The translations under genes and the position numbers were made by a program. The notes beneath the pieces are model-generated. The model was not told where the DNA came from and did not search any database. It saw nothing but the letters and a program-made list of their open reading frames with translations. 64,000 nucleotides of DNA from Rhodococcus sp. IEGM 1381. GTDB lineage: Bacteria > Actinomycetota > Actinomycetes > Mycobacteriales > Mycobacteriaceae. Shown here in pieces: positions 1 to 8,310 of the stretch; position 1 is the stretch's first letter, and every line of letters begins with the position of its first letter. The DNA is taken from contig NZ_JASHKQ010000016.1 of the NCBI RefSeq assembly GCF_030056795.1, positions 1 to 64,000 on the forward strand, in the 5' to 3' direction.

Positions 1-559
1 CGTAGACGTTGGCCGGGATCTCGGTGGGGAGCAGTTCGTCGCCGGTTTTGGCGAGGACGCGTGCGACGTCGAGGGCGACGTTTCCGACGCCGAGGACGGC
101 GACTTTCTCGGCGTCGAGGGGCCAGGTGCGGGGGACGTCGGGGTGGCCGTCGTACCAGGAGACGAAGTCTGCGGCGCCGTAGCTGCCGTCGAGGTCGATG
201 CCGGGGATGTTCAGGGCGCGGTCGGCGTTGGCTCCGGTGGAGAAGATGACGGCGTCGTAGAAGCGGCGTAGGTCGTCGAGGTTGATGTCGGTGCCGTAGT
301 CGATGTTGCCGAGGAGGCGGACCTGTGGCTTGTCGAGGACCTTGTGCAGGGCGGTGATGATGCCTTTGATGCGGGGGTGGTCGGGGGCGACGCCGTAGCG
401 GATGAGTCCGAACGGGGCGGGCATCCGTTCGAAGAGGTCGATGCTCACGCCCGGTCCGCTGACATTGTGGTCGGACTTCATGAGCGCGTCGGCGGCGTAG
501 ATGCCTGCCGGTCCGGCACCGACGATGGCGACGCGGAGAGGACGAGTCTGATCAGTCAT
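1..559 (-). CDS. Ferredoxin-NADP+ reductase, FprA-like (5' part only)
   Basis: The gene begins with ATG at 557-559 on the minus strand and runs off the left edge, leaving about 186 N-terminal residues. Translation by hand gives MTDQTRPLRVAIVGAGPAGI, an FAD-binding GxGxxG fold, followed by FERMPAPFGLIRYGVAPDHP, a signature of adrenodoxin-reductase-like FprA/FprB enzymes. A second nucleotide-binding stretch, VAVLGVGNVALDVARVL, fits the NADP site. These flavoproteins pass electrons from NADPH to ferredoxin in the cytoplasm. A purine-rich stretch (GAAGGTAG) lies about 13 nt upstream of the start. The missing C-terminus prevents a choice between FprA and FprB subtypes. Confidence 0.9.
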   Translation of the reverse strand, partial: MTDQTRPLRVAIVGAGPAGIYAADALMKSDHNVSGPGVSIDLFERMPAPFGLIRYGVAPDHPRIKGIITALHKVLDKPQVRLLGNIDYGTDINLDDLRRFYDAVIFSTGANADRALNIPGIDLDGSYGAADFVSWYDGHPDVPRTWPLDAEKVAVLGVGNVALDVARVLAKTGDELLPTEIPANVY

Positions 560-677
560 GTGCAGCGAGCTACCTTCTTCGAGGGAAGTGCGGACACCCC
601 AGCATAAATTAAGCATCACCTGAGCTGGGGCAGTGGGCAACTTGCCGTATTTCCCGGTTTCCGGTAGGAATTGACCC

Positions 678-752
678 GTGCAGACGACATACCTGGTCCG
701 ACGGTTCACCGTCGACTTCTGTCGTACCTGCACCAACATGTGTTGTCGGTGA
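678..752 (+). CDS. Cys-rich leader peptide upstream of a TauD-type dioxygenase
   Basis: This 24-codon GTG-start ORF encodes a basic peptide containing LVRRFTVDF and ending CRTCTNMCCR: four Cys, with a CC pair two codons before the stop. The RR-x-x-VD-x-x-R arrangement with C-terminal Cys matches leader peptides known upstream of sulfur genes in actinobacteria, where ribosome stalling at Cys codons when cysteine is scarce relieves attenuation (established for mycobacterial examples). AGGAA lies about 7 nt upstream. The stop is 102 nt before the dioxygenase ATG. Between them a CU-rich stretch (770-778) could pair with the downstream ribosome binding site. Peptide and spacing are seen; the stalling mechanism is inferred. 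Confidence 0.75.
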   Translation: MQTTYLVRRFTVDFCRTCTNMCCR

Positions 753-854
753 CCTGACCCGACGCCCATCCCCTCCCTGAACAGGACGGGAACCCCTCTA
801 TCGACGGCAGCGCTGCCTGAATCAGCCCTTCGCCGTGTACAGATCCGAGGACAC

Positions 855-1715
855 ATGACCACCCTGGAACAGACCGCCACCCTCACGCTCGACAAGCTCG
901 GTCCGTCGTTCGGTGCCGAGGTCATCGGCCTCGACGTCGCCTCGGCGTCCGATGCGCAGATTCACGCCGTGTGCCGAGCGCTCGTCGAGCACAAGGTTCT
1001 GGTGCTGCGCGGGCAGACTCTCGACGACGCCGCACACGTCGAATTCGGCCGTCGTCTCGGCGACCTCACGGCCGGTCACCCGGTGCACGACAGTGGGCAC
1101 GTCGCCCCCGAGGTCTACGCGCTCGACAGTCAGGACAACGGTTTCGCCGACGTCTGGCACACCGACGTGACGTTCATGGAGCGTCCACCGATGGGTTCGA
1201 TCCTGCGGCCCGTCGTCCTGCCACCACACGGCGGCGACACCAACTGGGCCGACAGCCAGCTCGCCTACGAGTCCCTCTCGGCGCCGGTACGTCGAATGAT
1301 CGATGGGCTCAACGCAATTCACGACGGCAACCGCGAGTTCGGCTACTACCTCGCGCAGAAGCGCGGCGGTAAGGGCAACGTGTGGGACGGCAAGGAAGTC
1401 ACAGCGCTGGTCCCCGTCGAACATCCCGTCGTGCGGGTGCATCCGGAAACCGGCCGCAAGGGGCTGTTCGTCAATCCGGGTTTCACCTCCCACATCGTGG
1501 GCGTGTCGGAGGCCGAGAGCCGCGGAATCCTGGATTTGTTGTATGCGCACCTCACCAAGCCCGAACACGTCGTGCGACACCGCTGGCGTCTCGGCGATCT
1601 GGTGCTGTGGGACAACCGCAGCACCTCGCACTACGCCAATCGTGATTACGGCACCGAGCACCGCAAGATGCACCGCATCACGTTGCGAGGAGACATTCCC
1701 GTCGGACCCCGATAG
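855..1715 (+). CDS. TauD/TfdA-family Fe(II)/2-oxoglutarate dioxygenase
   Basis: This 286-residue protein has the full TauD fold signature: the iron-binding HxD at H102-T-D104 (VWHTDVTF), distal His259 (LWDNRSTSHY), and the basic 2-oxoglutarate-binding region near R274/R278 (HRITLRGD). Family members hydroxylate the carbon next to a sulfonate or sulfate ester, releasing sulfite or sulfate from taurine-like compounds or alkyl sulfates; some members act on non-sulfur substrates. The Cys-rich leader upstream argues for a sulfur-scavenging role here. No transporter adjoins the gene, so the exact substrate is open. Start ATG with GAGGA a few bases upstream. Confidence 0.88.
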   Translation: MTTLEQTATLTLDKLGPSFGAEVIGLDVASASDAQIHAVCRALVEHKVLVLRGQTLDDAAHVEFGRRLGDLTAGHPVHDSGHVAPEVYALDSQDNGFADVWHTDVTFMERPPMGSILRPVVLPPHGGDTNWADSQLAYESLSAPVRRMIDGLNAIHDGNREFGYYLAQKRGGKGNVWDGKEVTALVPVEHPVVRVHPETGRKGLFVNPGFTSHIVGVSEAESRGILDLLYAHLTKPEHVVRHRWRLGDLVLWDNRSTSHYANRDYGTEHRKMHRITLRGDIPVGPR

Positions 1716-1749
1716 TGCCGGGCCCGTCGGATCGAGGAAGATTGGCCGC

Positions 1750-2277
1750 ATGGCGTCGTGGAGTGAACGTAGGCAGCAGTGGGTCGACAGTCGTGAGGAA
1801 GCACGCAACAACGCTTCCCAAGCGGCCGCAGACTCCGGTGAGCAGCGTCCGCCCAATGCGTGGCCGTTCATCATCGCTGCGGGCATCGTCGTCGTTGTGC
1901 TCGTCGGCATTTTCGCGGCGTCGAAGTTCGCCCCCGCCGAGAACAACGTGACGCAGGCCCAGCTGCTCACCGACGCCGTCGACGGATTCCTCGAGGCACA
2001 GAACTCCGGCGATGCGGATCTGTTGCGCGAGAACACGTGCTTCGACCAGGTTGCGCTCCTCATTACCGGCGACGACGCGCAGTACCGAACCGATCGCGCA
2101 AGCGAGGTCGATAGCAACGGCGAGACGTCCATCGACGGGGTGCCGTCGGAGTACGAGGTCAACGGCGACCGCGGTGTGGTGAAGGTCCCGCTGAAGGAAG
2201 AGAAGTCCGGAGTGCAGACCGACGACCAGTGGAAGTTCGTCCGCGTCGACGACAAGTGGCTGGTGTGCAATGTCTGA
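1750..2277 (+). CDS. Single-pass membrane protein with extracytoplasmic NTF2-like domain
   Basis: From ATG 1750 the product is 175 residues: a charged cytoplasmic N-terminus (WSERRQQWVDSREEARNN), one transmembrane helix (WPFIIAAGIVVVVLVGIFAA, about residues 38-57), then an outer domain of about 110 residues (LLTDAVDGFLEAQNSGDADL ... WKFVRVDDKWLVCNV). The alternating helix and strand pattern ending in a W-K-F/D-x-W-L-V motif is typical of DUF4878/NTF2-like domains of actinobacterial membrane proteins. The frame is open far upstream, but that part is antisense-like noise over the dioxygenase gene; the ATG sits 34 nt after the dioxygenase stop. Function unknown. Confidence 0.75.
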   Translation: MASWSERRQQWVDSREEARNNASQAAADSGEQRPPNAWPFIIAAGIVVVVLVGIFAASKFAPAENNVTQAQLLTDAVDGFLEAQNSGDADLLRENTCFDQVALLITGDDAQYRTDRASEVDSNGETSIDGVPSEYEVNGDRGVVKVPLKEEKSGVQTDDQWKFVRVDDKWLVCNV

Positions 2278-2322
2278 TCTTGGTATGTGTGACGTAACGG
2301 CAAGTGACGGAAGGCTGATCCA

Positions 2323-2736
2323 GTGACCTATGCAGGCGACATAACCCCGGAAGCGGCCTGGGAGTTGTTGCAGAGCAACCCCGAGGCCGTGCTCGTGGAC
2401 GTTCGGACGCGCGCCGAGTGGCAGTACGTCGGCGTCCCGGACACCTCGGACATCGACCGCCCGACGCACCTGATCGAGTGGGTCAGCTACCCCGACGGTG
2501 CCCGCAACACCGACTTCGTCGATGACCTGAAAGCCGCAGGCGTGGAAGGCGATCGGCCGGTGGTCTTCCTGTGCCGCTCCGGTCAGCGGTCCATCGGTGC
2601 CGCCGAAGCCGCGACGGCAGCGGGCATCGGTCCGTCCTACAACGTGCTCGACGGCTTCGAAGGTGCCACCGACGCCGACGGCCACCGCGGAGCCACGGGT
2701 TGGCGTGCGGTCGGGTTGCCCTGGAGGCAGTCGTGA
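2323..2736 (+). CDS. Rhodanese-like sulfurtransferase
   Basis: This single-domain rhodanese has 137 residues. It carries the N-terminal signature VLVDVRTRAEWQYVGVP and the active-site loop VVFLCRSGQRS, whose Cys would hold the persulfide. GTG start with GGAAGG about 8 nt upstream. Its stop overlaps the metZ start (GTGA, 4 nt), so the two are translationally coupled. The same rhodanese-metZ pair occurs in mycobacteria (Rv0390-Rv0391), which suggests that it supplies or handles sulfide or sulfane sulfur for homocysteine synthesis. The direct role is inferred from context. Confidence 0.88.
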   Translation: MTYAGDITPEAAWELLQSNPEAVLVDVRTRAEWQYVGVPDTSDIDRPTHLIEWVSYPDGARNTDFVDDLKAAGVEGDRPVVFLCRSGQRSIGAAEAATAAGIGPSYNVLDGFEGATDADGHRGATGWRAVGLPWRQS

Positions 2737-3956
2737 CGAACCTTCCCAAAGGTGGGGGTTTCGAGAAGCCGCTGCCCGACGGGGTGGGTCAGGCAACGCT
2801 GGGAGTACGCGGCGGCCTGATGCGATCCGGGTTCGACGAGAACGCCGAAGCGCTCTATCTCTCTTCGGGTTTCGTGTACGAGAGTGCCGGTGCGGCCGAG
2901 CAGGCGTTCACCGGCGACATCGATCATTTCGTGTACTCGCGTTACGGCAACCCGACAGTGAAGATGTTCGAAGAGCGGCTGCGGTTGATCGAGGGTGCCG
3001 AGGCATGCTTCGGGACGTCCAGTGGCATGTCCGCGGTGTTCACCGCGCTCGGCGCACTCCTGAAGGCCGGTGACCGATTGGTCGCTGCGCGTAGCCTTTT
3101 CGGGTCGTGCTTCGTGGTGTGCAACGAGATTCTGCCGCGCTGGGGAGTCGAGACCGTCTTCGTCGACGGCGAAGACCTCGAGCAGTGGGAGCAGGCGCTG
3201 TCGGTGCCGACGACGGCGGTGTTCTTCGAGACCCCGTCCAACCCGATGCAGTCGTTGGTCGATGTCAGGCGCGTTTCCGAGCTGGCGCATGCTGCCGGAG
3301 CAACGGTGGTGCTGGACAACGTGTTCGCGACGCCGCTGCTGCAGCGCAGTCTCGAACTCGGGGCCGACGTGGTCGTGTACTCGGGCACCAAGCACATCGA
3401 CGGTCAGGGCCGGGTACTCGGCGGGGCAATCCTGGGCTCGAAGGAATACATCGAAGGCCCGGTGCAGACGCTGATGCGGCACACCGGCCCGGCTTTGAGC
3501 CCGTTCAATGCCTGGACGCTGCTCAAGGGACTGGAGACGATGCCGGTGCGGGTGCGGCATTCGGTGAACTCGGCGCTGCAGATCGCCGAGTTCCTCGAAG
3601 CTCACCCTGCGGTGCGCTGGGTGAAATACCCGTTCCTGCAATCTCATCCGCAGTACGAGTTGGCGAAGTCTCAGATGTCGGGCGGCGGTACCGTCGTGAC
3701 CTTCGAGCTCGAAGCGACTGAGGGGGAGGGCAAGAAGCGCGCCTTCGAGGTGCTCGACGCGTTGCGCATCGTCGACATCTCCAACAACCTGGGCGACGCG
3801 AAGTCGCTCATCACTCACCCGGCCACCACCACGCACCGCGCCATGGGGCCGGAAGGTCGTGCAGCAGTGGGCATCACCGACGGCGTCGTGCGCATTTCCA
3901 TCGGCCTCGAGGACGTTGAGGATCTGATCGGAGACCTGGACCAGGCACTGAAGTAG
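2733..3956 (+). CDS. metZ: O-succinylhomoserine sulfhydrylase
   Basis: This 407-residue PLP enzyme of the Cys/Met metabolism family makes homocysteine from O-succinylhomoserine and sulfide. The PLP lysine is K220 in VVVYSGTKHIDGQGR; the phosphate-binding GTSSGMSAVF (about 94-103) and SRYGNPTVKMFEERL are conserved. I start at GTG 2733, which overlaps the rhodanese stop by 4 nt; a longer open frame upstream only reads through the rhodanese gene. Length and motifs match mycobacterial MetZ. No riboswitch is seen in front of the pair. Confidence 0.93.
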   Translation: MTNLPKGGGFEKPLPDGVGQATLGVRGGLMRSGFDENAEALYLSSGFVYESAGAAEQAFTGDIDHFVYSRYGNPTVKMFEERLRLIEGAEACFGTSSGMSAVFTALGALLKAGDRLVAARSLFGSCFVVCNEILPRWGVETVFVDGEDLEQWEQALSVPTTAVFFETPSNPMQSLVDVRRVSELAHAAGATVVLDNVFATPLLQRSLELGADVVVYSGTKHIDGQGRVLGGAILGSKEYIEGPVQTLMRHTGPALSPFNAWTLLKGLETMPVRVRHSVNSALQIAEFLEAHPAVRWVKYPFLQSHPQYELAKSQMSGGGTVVTFELEATEGEGKKRAFEVLDALRIVDISNNLGDAKSLITHPATTTHRAMGPEGRAAVGITDGVVRISIGLEDVEDLIGDLDQALK

Positions 3957-3992
3957 CGGGGCCGAGGGTCTGGCTGCTCGGCCTGGTCCGGG

Positions 3993-5066
3993 TCAGGGCT
4001 CGAAGACGCTGAGCACGGTCCTGAATTTGGCTGTCGTTTCGTCGAGTTCGGCGTCGGGGTCGGAATCTTCGACGATGCCGCCACCTGCGGTGGCCGTTCC
4101 GGTCAGCCCATCCGCCGAGAGTTCGATGCAGCGAATCGTAACCATCCATTCGCCGTCGCCGCTGCCGTCGGTCCACCCGACGGCACCGGCGTAGAAGCCG
4201 CGTGAGCCCTCGACGTTTGCGATCGCAGCCATGGCCGCGGCTCGGGGAACGCCGGCGACGGCAGCGGTGGGATGTAGTGCCAGCGCGAGGTCGAGTGCAG
4301 TGGTCGCGGGATCGGCCAAGGTGCCGACGATGGGCGTCGACAGGTGCCATAGCTGTGGAGTGCTGCTGAGTTGGGGTGACTCGGGCACATCGAGCGTCTC
4401 GCAGTACGGCTCCAACGCAGCACGGATCTCGTCGACGACGAATCGGTGCTCGGCCTGATCCTTGGCGCTGGCTGCCAACGCCGCGGAGATGCGTACTTCT
4501 TCGTCTGGATCGGTGGAACGCGCAGCCGTTCCGGCAAACGGATGGCAGCTGACGATGTTGCCGCGCTTGCGAACCAGCAACTCGGGACTCGAGCCGACGA
4601 TGTGCCCACCCGAGTCGCCAGTGGGAGAAAGGTCCGCCAGAAAGCCGTTGCCCATCGGATCGCGGGAAACCAAAGCGCTCAACATCGAGGCGGGATCGAT
4701 CGGTGAATCCGCGGCCAATTCGATGGCCCGCGCCAGCACGATCTTATCGGCCACACCGGCTTTCACTTGCTCGATGACATCCCGCACTCGCTGCACATGG
4801 ACGTCAGGATCGGGAATCTGACGTGCGACGGTGACCATCGGCAACGGCGGCAGTTCGTCCGATGTCGACCAGGGGCCGTCGAGTCGGTAGAACTCCTCCG
4901 GTTCGATCAGCGCGGTGGCGTCGGACATGTCGAAAGGCAGTGCGCCGACGACGTTTCGGCCCTTGCGGACCGCGGCCACCGCGTCGGAGATATCGGGAAA
5001 AGCGTGCCGGACGCCCAGTCCGACGACATGGTGATCCTGGCGGGAGAGTACGAATTCGAGTGTCAT
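3993..5066 (-). CDS. entC: Isochorismate synthase (MenF/EntC type)
   Basis: This 357-residue chorismate-utilising enzyme converts chorismate to isochorismate for menaquinone or siderophore synthesis. The signature GTAARSTDPDEEVRISAALA and the C-terminal ATAGGGIVEDSDPDAELDET, which carries the Mg-binding acidic residues, are both present. Its ATG overlaps the TGA of the HAD gene by one base (TGATG), so the two are coupled. It converges on metZ with 36 nt between the stops. No menaquinone or siderophore genes lie nearby to decide the pathway. Confidence 0.88.
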   Translation of the reverse strand: MTLEFVLSRQDHHVVGLGVRHAFPDISDAVAAVRKGRNVVGALPFDMSDATALIEPEEFYRLDGPWSTSDELPPLPMVTVARQIPDPDVHVQRVRDVIEQVKAGVADKIVLARAIELAADSPIDPASMLSALVSRDPMGNGFLADLSPTGDSGGHIVGSSPELLVRKRGNIVSCHPFAGTAARSTDPDEEVRISAALAASAKDQAEHRFVVDEIRAALEPYCETLDVPESPQLSSTPQLWHLSTPIVGTLADPATTALDLALALHPTAAVAGVPRAAAMAAIANVEGSRGFYAGAVGWTDGSGDGEWMVTIRCIELSADGLTGTATAGGGIVEDSDPDAELDETTAKFRTVLSVFEP

Positions 5067-5863
5067 CAGAACGGGTTCTGAGTGCGGCCCACCAGGTCTG
5101 CGACGGAATCGAGGACCTTGGTGGGGCGGTACGGATACTGCTCGACGGATTGGACGGTCGAGATCCCGGTGAGGACCAGGATGGTCTGCAGCCCGGCTTC
5201 GAGACCGGAGAGCACGTCGGTGTCCATCCGGTCGCCGATCATCAGCGTGTTCTCGGAATGTCCGCCGATCGCGCGCAACGCCGAACGCATCATCAACGCG
5301 TTGGGCTTGCCCACGTAGTACGGCTCTTTGCCGGTTGCCTTGGTGATGAGAGCGGCCACCGATCCGGTCGCCGGCAGCGAGCCTTCGCGGGACGGTCCGG
5401 TGGCGTCGGGGTTGGTGGCGATGAAGCGCGAGCCCTTTTCGACGAGACGAATGGCGGTGGTGATGGCCTCGAACGAGTAGGTGCGGGTCTCACCGAGCAC
5501 CACGTAGTCGGGGCTCGAGTCGGTGAGCGTGTAGCCGATGTCGTGCAGGGCCGTGGTCAGACCCGACTCGCCGACGACGTACGCGCTGCCCCCGGGCCGC
5601 TGATTTCCGAGGAACGTCGCGGTGGCGAGAGCGGAGGTCCAGATGGACTTCTCCGGAATGTCCAGACCGGTGAATGCTAGACGGGCCCGCAGGTCACGTG
5701 GGGTACGGATGGAATTGTTCGTCAGCACGATGAACGGGATCTCGTTGGCCTGCAGCTCGGCGAGGAACGTGTCGGCACCGGGGATCAGGTGATCCTCGTG
5801 GACGAGCACGCCGTCCATGTCCATCAGGTACGTCCACTGCTGGGGCTTCTCGGTTTCGCTCAC
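5066..5863 (-). CDS. HAD-IIA (NagD-like) phosphatase
   Basis: This 265-residue protein carries all four HAD motifs: DMDGVL (nucleophile D15, acid/base D17), IVLTNNS, VGKPNALMM with the lysine, and MIGDRMDTDV. The NagD-like cap lies in the middle. Relatives dephosphorylate small phosphometabolites such as nucleotides or glycerol 3-phosphate; the substrate cannot be read from sequence. GTG start at 5863. It is the first gene of a two-gene unit with isochorismate synthase, which may be only a transcriptional association. Confidence 0.85.
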   Translation of the reverse strand: MSETEKPQQWTYLMDMDGVLVHEDHLIPGADTFLAELQANEIPFIVLTNNSIRTPRDLRARLAFTGLDIPEKSIWTSALATATFLGNQRPGGSAYVVGESGLTTALHDIGYTLTDSSPDYVVLGETRTYSFEAITTAIRLVEKGSRFIATNPDATGPSREGSLPATGSVAALITKATGKEPYYVGKPNALMMRSALRAIGGHSENTLMIGDRMDTDVLSGLEAGLQTILVLTGISTVQSVEQYPYRPTKVLDSVADLVGRTQNPF

Positions 5864-5911
5864 CCGTCCATTGTGAACTACCGGGTCGTTCCGCCGGCTG
5901 CGCTCCTGCTA

Positions 5912-6250
5912 CTAGCTCGCCTGCCGCTCGTCGGTACGTCGTGAATTAGCGCGGTGCACCAGCCGTTCGCGGGCCGTCGTGCCACCCCACACTCCGAACG
6001 GTTCGTTGGCTGCCAACGCGAACCGCTTGCATGCGTCGAGCACTCCGCAGCCGGCGCACACCTGCTTGGCGCGATCCTCGCGTTGGCGACGCGCCGTTCG
6101 CCCCTCACCCGACGGGGAGAAGAAGATCTCCGAGTCCTGACCTCGGCACAGTGCATCGATCTGCCAGTTCCAGGTTTCGGCGGTGGAGGAGATTCTGCGT
6201 TCGATCATGGCGATTGCGGTGTTCTTCGACGTGGCAGAGCTGTTCGGCAT
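5912..6250 (-). CDS. WhiB-family iron-sulfur regulator
   Basis: The 112-residue protein has the four cluster ligands C35, C65, C68 and C74 (C-x29-C-x2-C-x5-C) and the turn motif EPFGVWGGTTARERL, followed by a basic tail. WhiB-like proteins bind a redox- or NO-sensitive [4Fe-4S] cluster and act with the primary sigma factor. The N-terminus has about 25 extra residues before the conserved W-N-W; an internal ATG at residue 15 is an alternative start. It is divergent from the monooxygenase gene at 6455 and leaves a 204-bp shared promoter region. The subtype is not clear. Confidence 0.88.
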   Translation of the reverse strand: MPNSSATSKNTAIAMIERRISSTAETWNWQIDALCRGQDSEIFFSPSGEGRTARRQREDRAKQVCAGCGVLDACKRFALAANEPFGVWGGTTARERLVHRANSRRTDERQAS

Positions 6251-6454
6251 CGTGGCGACCCATTCCTTTCGTCGACGCTGCGCGAGACCCAGCCCGCACA
6301 GAACGATTCGCTACCGAAAAGGCTCGCCGCGTCGAGGGCGCGACGCAATGGTTGAAATCAGGCTGATTCGAGGGGCCTATGCTCGGTGCGCTGCTGACGT
6401 CCGCGGTGTGTTCCAGCATCGTCGGGTCGTGAGTGTTCGTGGCATGGTGGCGGT

Positions 6455-7810
6455 ATGACTCGGCCGCTCAGGTTTTCCGCATTCGTCATGAACACCACGT
6501 CTCATATCGTGCACGGTGCGTGGCGCAAGCCGGAGGCGGAGCAGACCGATTTCTCCTCGTTGGAGCATTGGGTGTCGTTGGCGAAAGAACTCGAGCGCGG
6601 CAAGTTCGATTTCATATTCTTTGCCGATGTCGTGGGACTGTACGACGACTATCAGGGTTCGTGGGAGAAGTTCGTCGAATCCGGATTGCAGATTCCCAGC
6701 AACGATCCCACCGTGATCGCGTCGGCGATCGCTTATGCGACAGAGCATCTCGGTATCGCGTTGACGTCGTCGATTCTGCAGGAGCATCCGTTCAACTTCG
6801 CGCGGAAGATGTCCACGCTCGATCACGCGTCGGGTGGCCGCATCGCCTGGAACATCGTGACGAGTCTGTCGCCCAACGCCTGGCGCAACTTCGGCTTCGG
6901 AGATATGGCTCTCCACGAGGATCGATATGCCTGGGCGGACGAGTACGTCGATGTTGTGTACAAGCTGTGGGAAGGGTCGTGGGACGACGGAGCGTTGTTG
7001 CAGGACAAAGAATCCGGTCGGCACGGCGACTTCTCGAAGGTGCACAAGATCGATCATGTCGGCGCGCGCTACAGCGTCGAGGGCCCGCATCTCGTGGCTC
7101 CGTCTCCGCAGCGGACGCCGTTGTTGTTCCAGGCCGGATCATCTCCGACAGGCCGACGCTTCGCCGCGCGTAACGCCGAGGCCCAGTTCATTGCTTCTCC
7201 GACACCCGAGGCCGCGCGCTCGCTCATCTCCGACACGCGCCGTCTGGTCGTCGAGGCCGGTAGGTCCGCGGAGGACCTCGAATTCTTCCAGGGTCTGTCG
7301 TTCGTCATCGGGAGCACCGAGGCCGAAGCGGCACGTAAAGCCGCCGAGCTGGACGAGTACGTCGACGAGTCCGCGATCATCGCGCACGCTGCAGGCGGGA
7401 TCGGCGTGGACCTCGGTTTCTACGATCTCGATACGCCGATCGGGGAGGTCGAGGCACAAGGTTCACTGAGTACATTGCAGTGGCTCCGAGAGGCCATACC
7501 CGACCGGGAACCCACCGTCCGAGATCTTGCCCGGATGCGGAGTCGTAGCGGCCGTGTCGTGGGAACGCCGGAATCCATCGCAGACCGGCTCGAGCAGTGG
7601 CGCGCCGTCGGGGTCGACGGGATCAACGTCATCAACTCGACGATCCCGGGCAGCTACCTGGAGTTCATCGAGCATCTGACGCCGGTTCTTCAGCAGCGCG
7701 GGCTTGCGCAACGCGAGTACGGACAGGGCACCGTTCGAGGCAAACTCACCGGACGGGACAGGCTGCCCGCGTCGCATCCGGCGGCCCGATACCGGGGTGC
7801 CTTCAGCTGA
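6455..7810 (+). CDS. NtaA/SnaA/DszA-type FMN-dependent monooxygenase
   Basis: This 451-residue luciferase-like monooxygenase is close to the second NtaA-type gene in the window (18799-20154): both show FFxD/E near residue 55, EHPFNFARKMSTLDHASGGR, AWNIVTS and SPQRTPLLFQAGSS. The family uses reduced flavin from a separate reductase to oxidise S- or N-containing organics such as dibenzothiophene sulfone or nitrilotriacetate. No reductase is adjacent. It stands alone, and about 70 bp downstream lie a promoter and a broken SAM riboswitch, so it may be a leftover of a second sulfur locus. Start ATG 6455. Confidence 0.87.
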   Translation: MTRPLRFSAFVMNTTSHIVHGAWRKPEAEQTDFSSLEHWVSLAKELERGKFDFIFFADVVGLYDDYQGSWEKFVESGLQIPSNDPTVIASAIAYATEHLGIALTSSILQEHPFNFARKMSTLDHASGGRIAWNIVTSLSPNAWRNFGFGDMALHEDRYAWADEYVDVVYKLWEGSWDDGALLQDKESGRHGDFSKVHKIDHVGARYSVEGPHLVAPSPQRTPLLFQAGSSPTGRRFAARNAEAQFIASPTPEAARSLISDTRRLVVEAGRSAEDLEFFQGLSFVIGSTEAEAARKAAELDEYVDESAIIAHAAGGIGVDLGFYDLDTPIGEVEAQGSLSTLQWLREAIPDREPTVRDLARMRSRSGRVVGTPESIADRLEQWRAVGVDGINVINSTIPGSYLEFIEHLTPVLQQRGLAQREYGQGTVRGKLTGRDRLPASHPAARYRGAFS

Positions 7811-7880
7811 CACCAGGCCGATCAGGCGGGTGGCATGGGTTGAAATCATCGTGAATGCAAACCCGAAGTAACACTCGCAC

Positions 7881-7908
7881 TTGACTTTTCAATCTGAAGT
7901 TCTATAGA
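7881..7908 (+). promoter_or_regulatory. Putative promoter of the broken SAM riboswitch
   Basis: TTGACT (7881-7886), a 16-nt spacer and TATAGA (7903-7908) form a near-consensus housekeeping promoter. Predicted transcription would begin about 7915, just where the riboswitch fragment starts. No plus-strand gene follows. Confidence 0.5.
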
Positions 7909-7914
7909 TTCCTG

Positions 7915-7960
7915 GCACCATCCAGAGCGACCGAGAGACCTTGGCTCGATGACGTCGCAG
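7915..7960 (+). pseudogene. Truncated SAM-I riboswitch remnant
   Basis: The stretch 7917-7960 repeats the first half of the riboswitch at 12338: ACCATCCAGAGCGACCGAGA, then the GGCTCGATGA kink-turn partner and GTCGCAG. One extra T (about 7941) lies in the bulge. The identity ends abruptly after GTCGCAG, so the CAACC core, P3, P4 and the 3' strand of P1 are missing. The P2 stem halves GCGAC/GTCGC are intact. Without P1 closure it should not switch. It is read as a decayed copy, not a functional element. Confidence 0.75.
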
Positions 7961-7976
7961 GGGCGTGTCGTCGTCG

Positions 7977-8310
7977 TCAGCCTTTCGCGTTGGTGTTGTG
8001 ATTGAGCGCCGCGGCGATCCAGAATTCCAGCGCCGATTCGCCCGTCAGTGCCATTACGTCGACGGTGATCCACCTTTGGCCGATCGAGCGATTGCGGCCC
8101 ATGACAGCGTGGTGGGCTCCGTCGCGCTGGAGGTATTCGGGTTCACGGACCCCATCAACCCGAACCAGTAGCGCACTGCCTCTGCCGACACAAACCACCA
8201 TCTTGTCCCGCACCAGGAATGCCAGACCGCCGAACATCTTCTGCTCGCGCAGACTTTACTGATCAGAGAGGATCCCGACAACGCGCTCTGAGAAGCTCGT
8301 CGTACGCCAT
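7977..8310 (-). pseudogene. TfoX N-terminal-domain protein, frameshifted
   Basis: The family's usual opening, MAYDELLRARCRD, is encoded from ATG 8310. The rest (LREQKMFGGLAFLVRDKMVV ... WITVDVMALTGESALEFW) lies in another frame that is open only from about 8255; its first ATG is 8237. The offset of 73 nt, plus a TAA just before SLREQK in the second frame, breaks the gene near 8255-8280. Joined, it would be about 110 residues, normal for stand-alone TfoX_N proteins. It lies directly next to the riboswitch remnant, in an apparently eroding patch. A short product from ATG 8237 lacks the first strand and is unlikely to fold. Confidence 0.75.

Noticed and set aside
741-766. TTGTCGGTG at the end of the first leader peptide as a damage promoter
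   Set aside because: No TANNNT stands 8 nt downstream, and the bases are explained as Cys-Cys-Arg codons plus the stop.
822-2303. 493-codon minus-strand frame over the dioxygenase and membrane protein genes
   Set aside because: It is antisense to two well-supported genes and its translation has no recognisable domain; a normal shadow in high-GC DNA.
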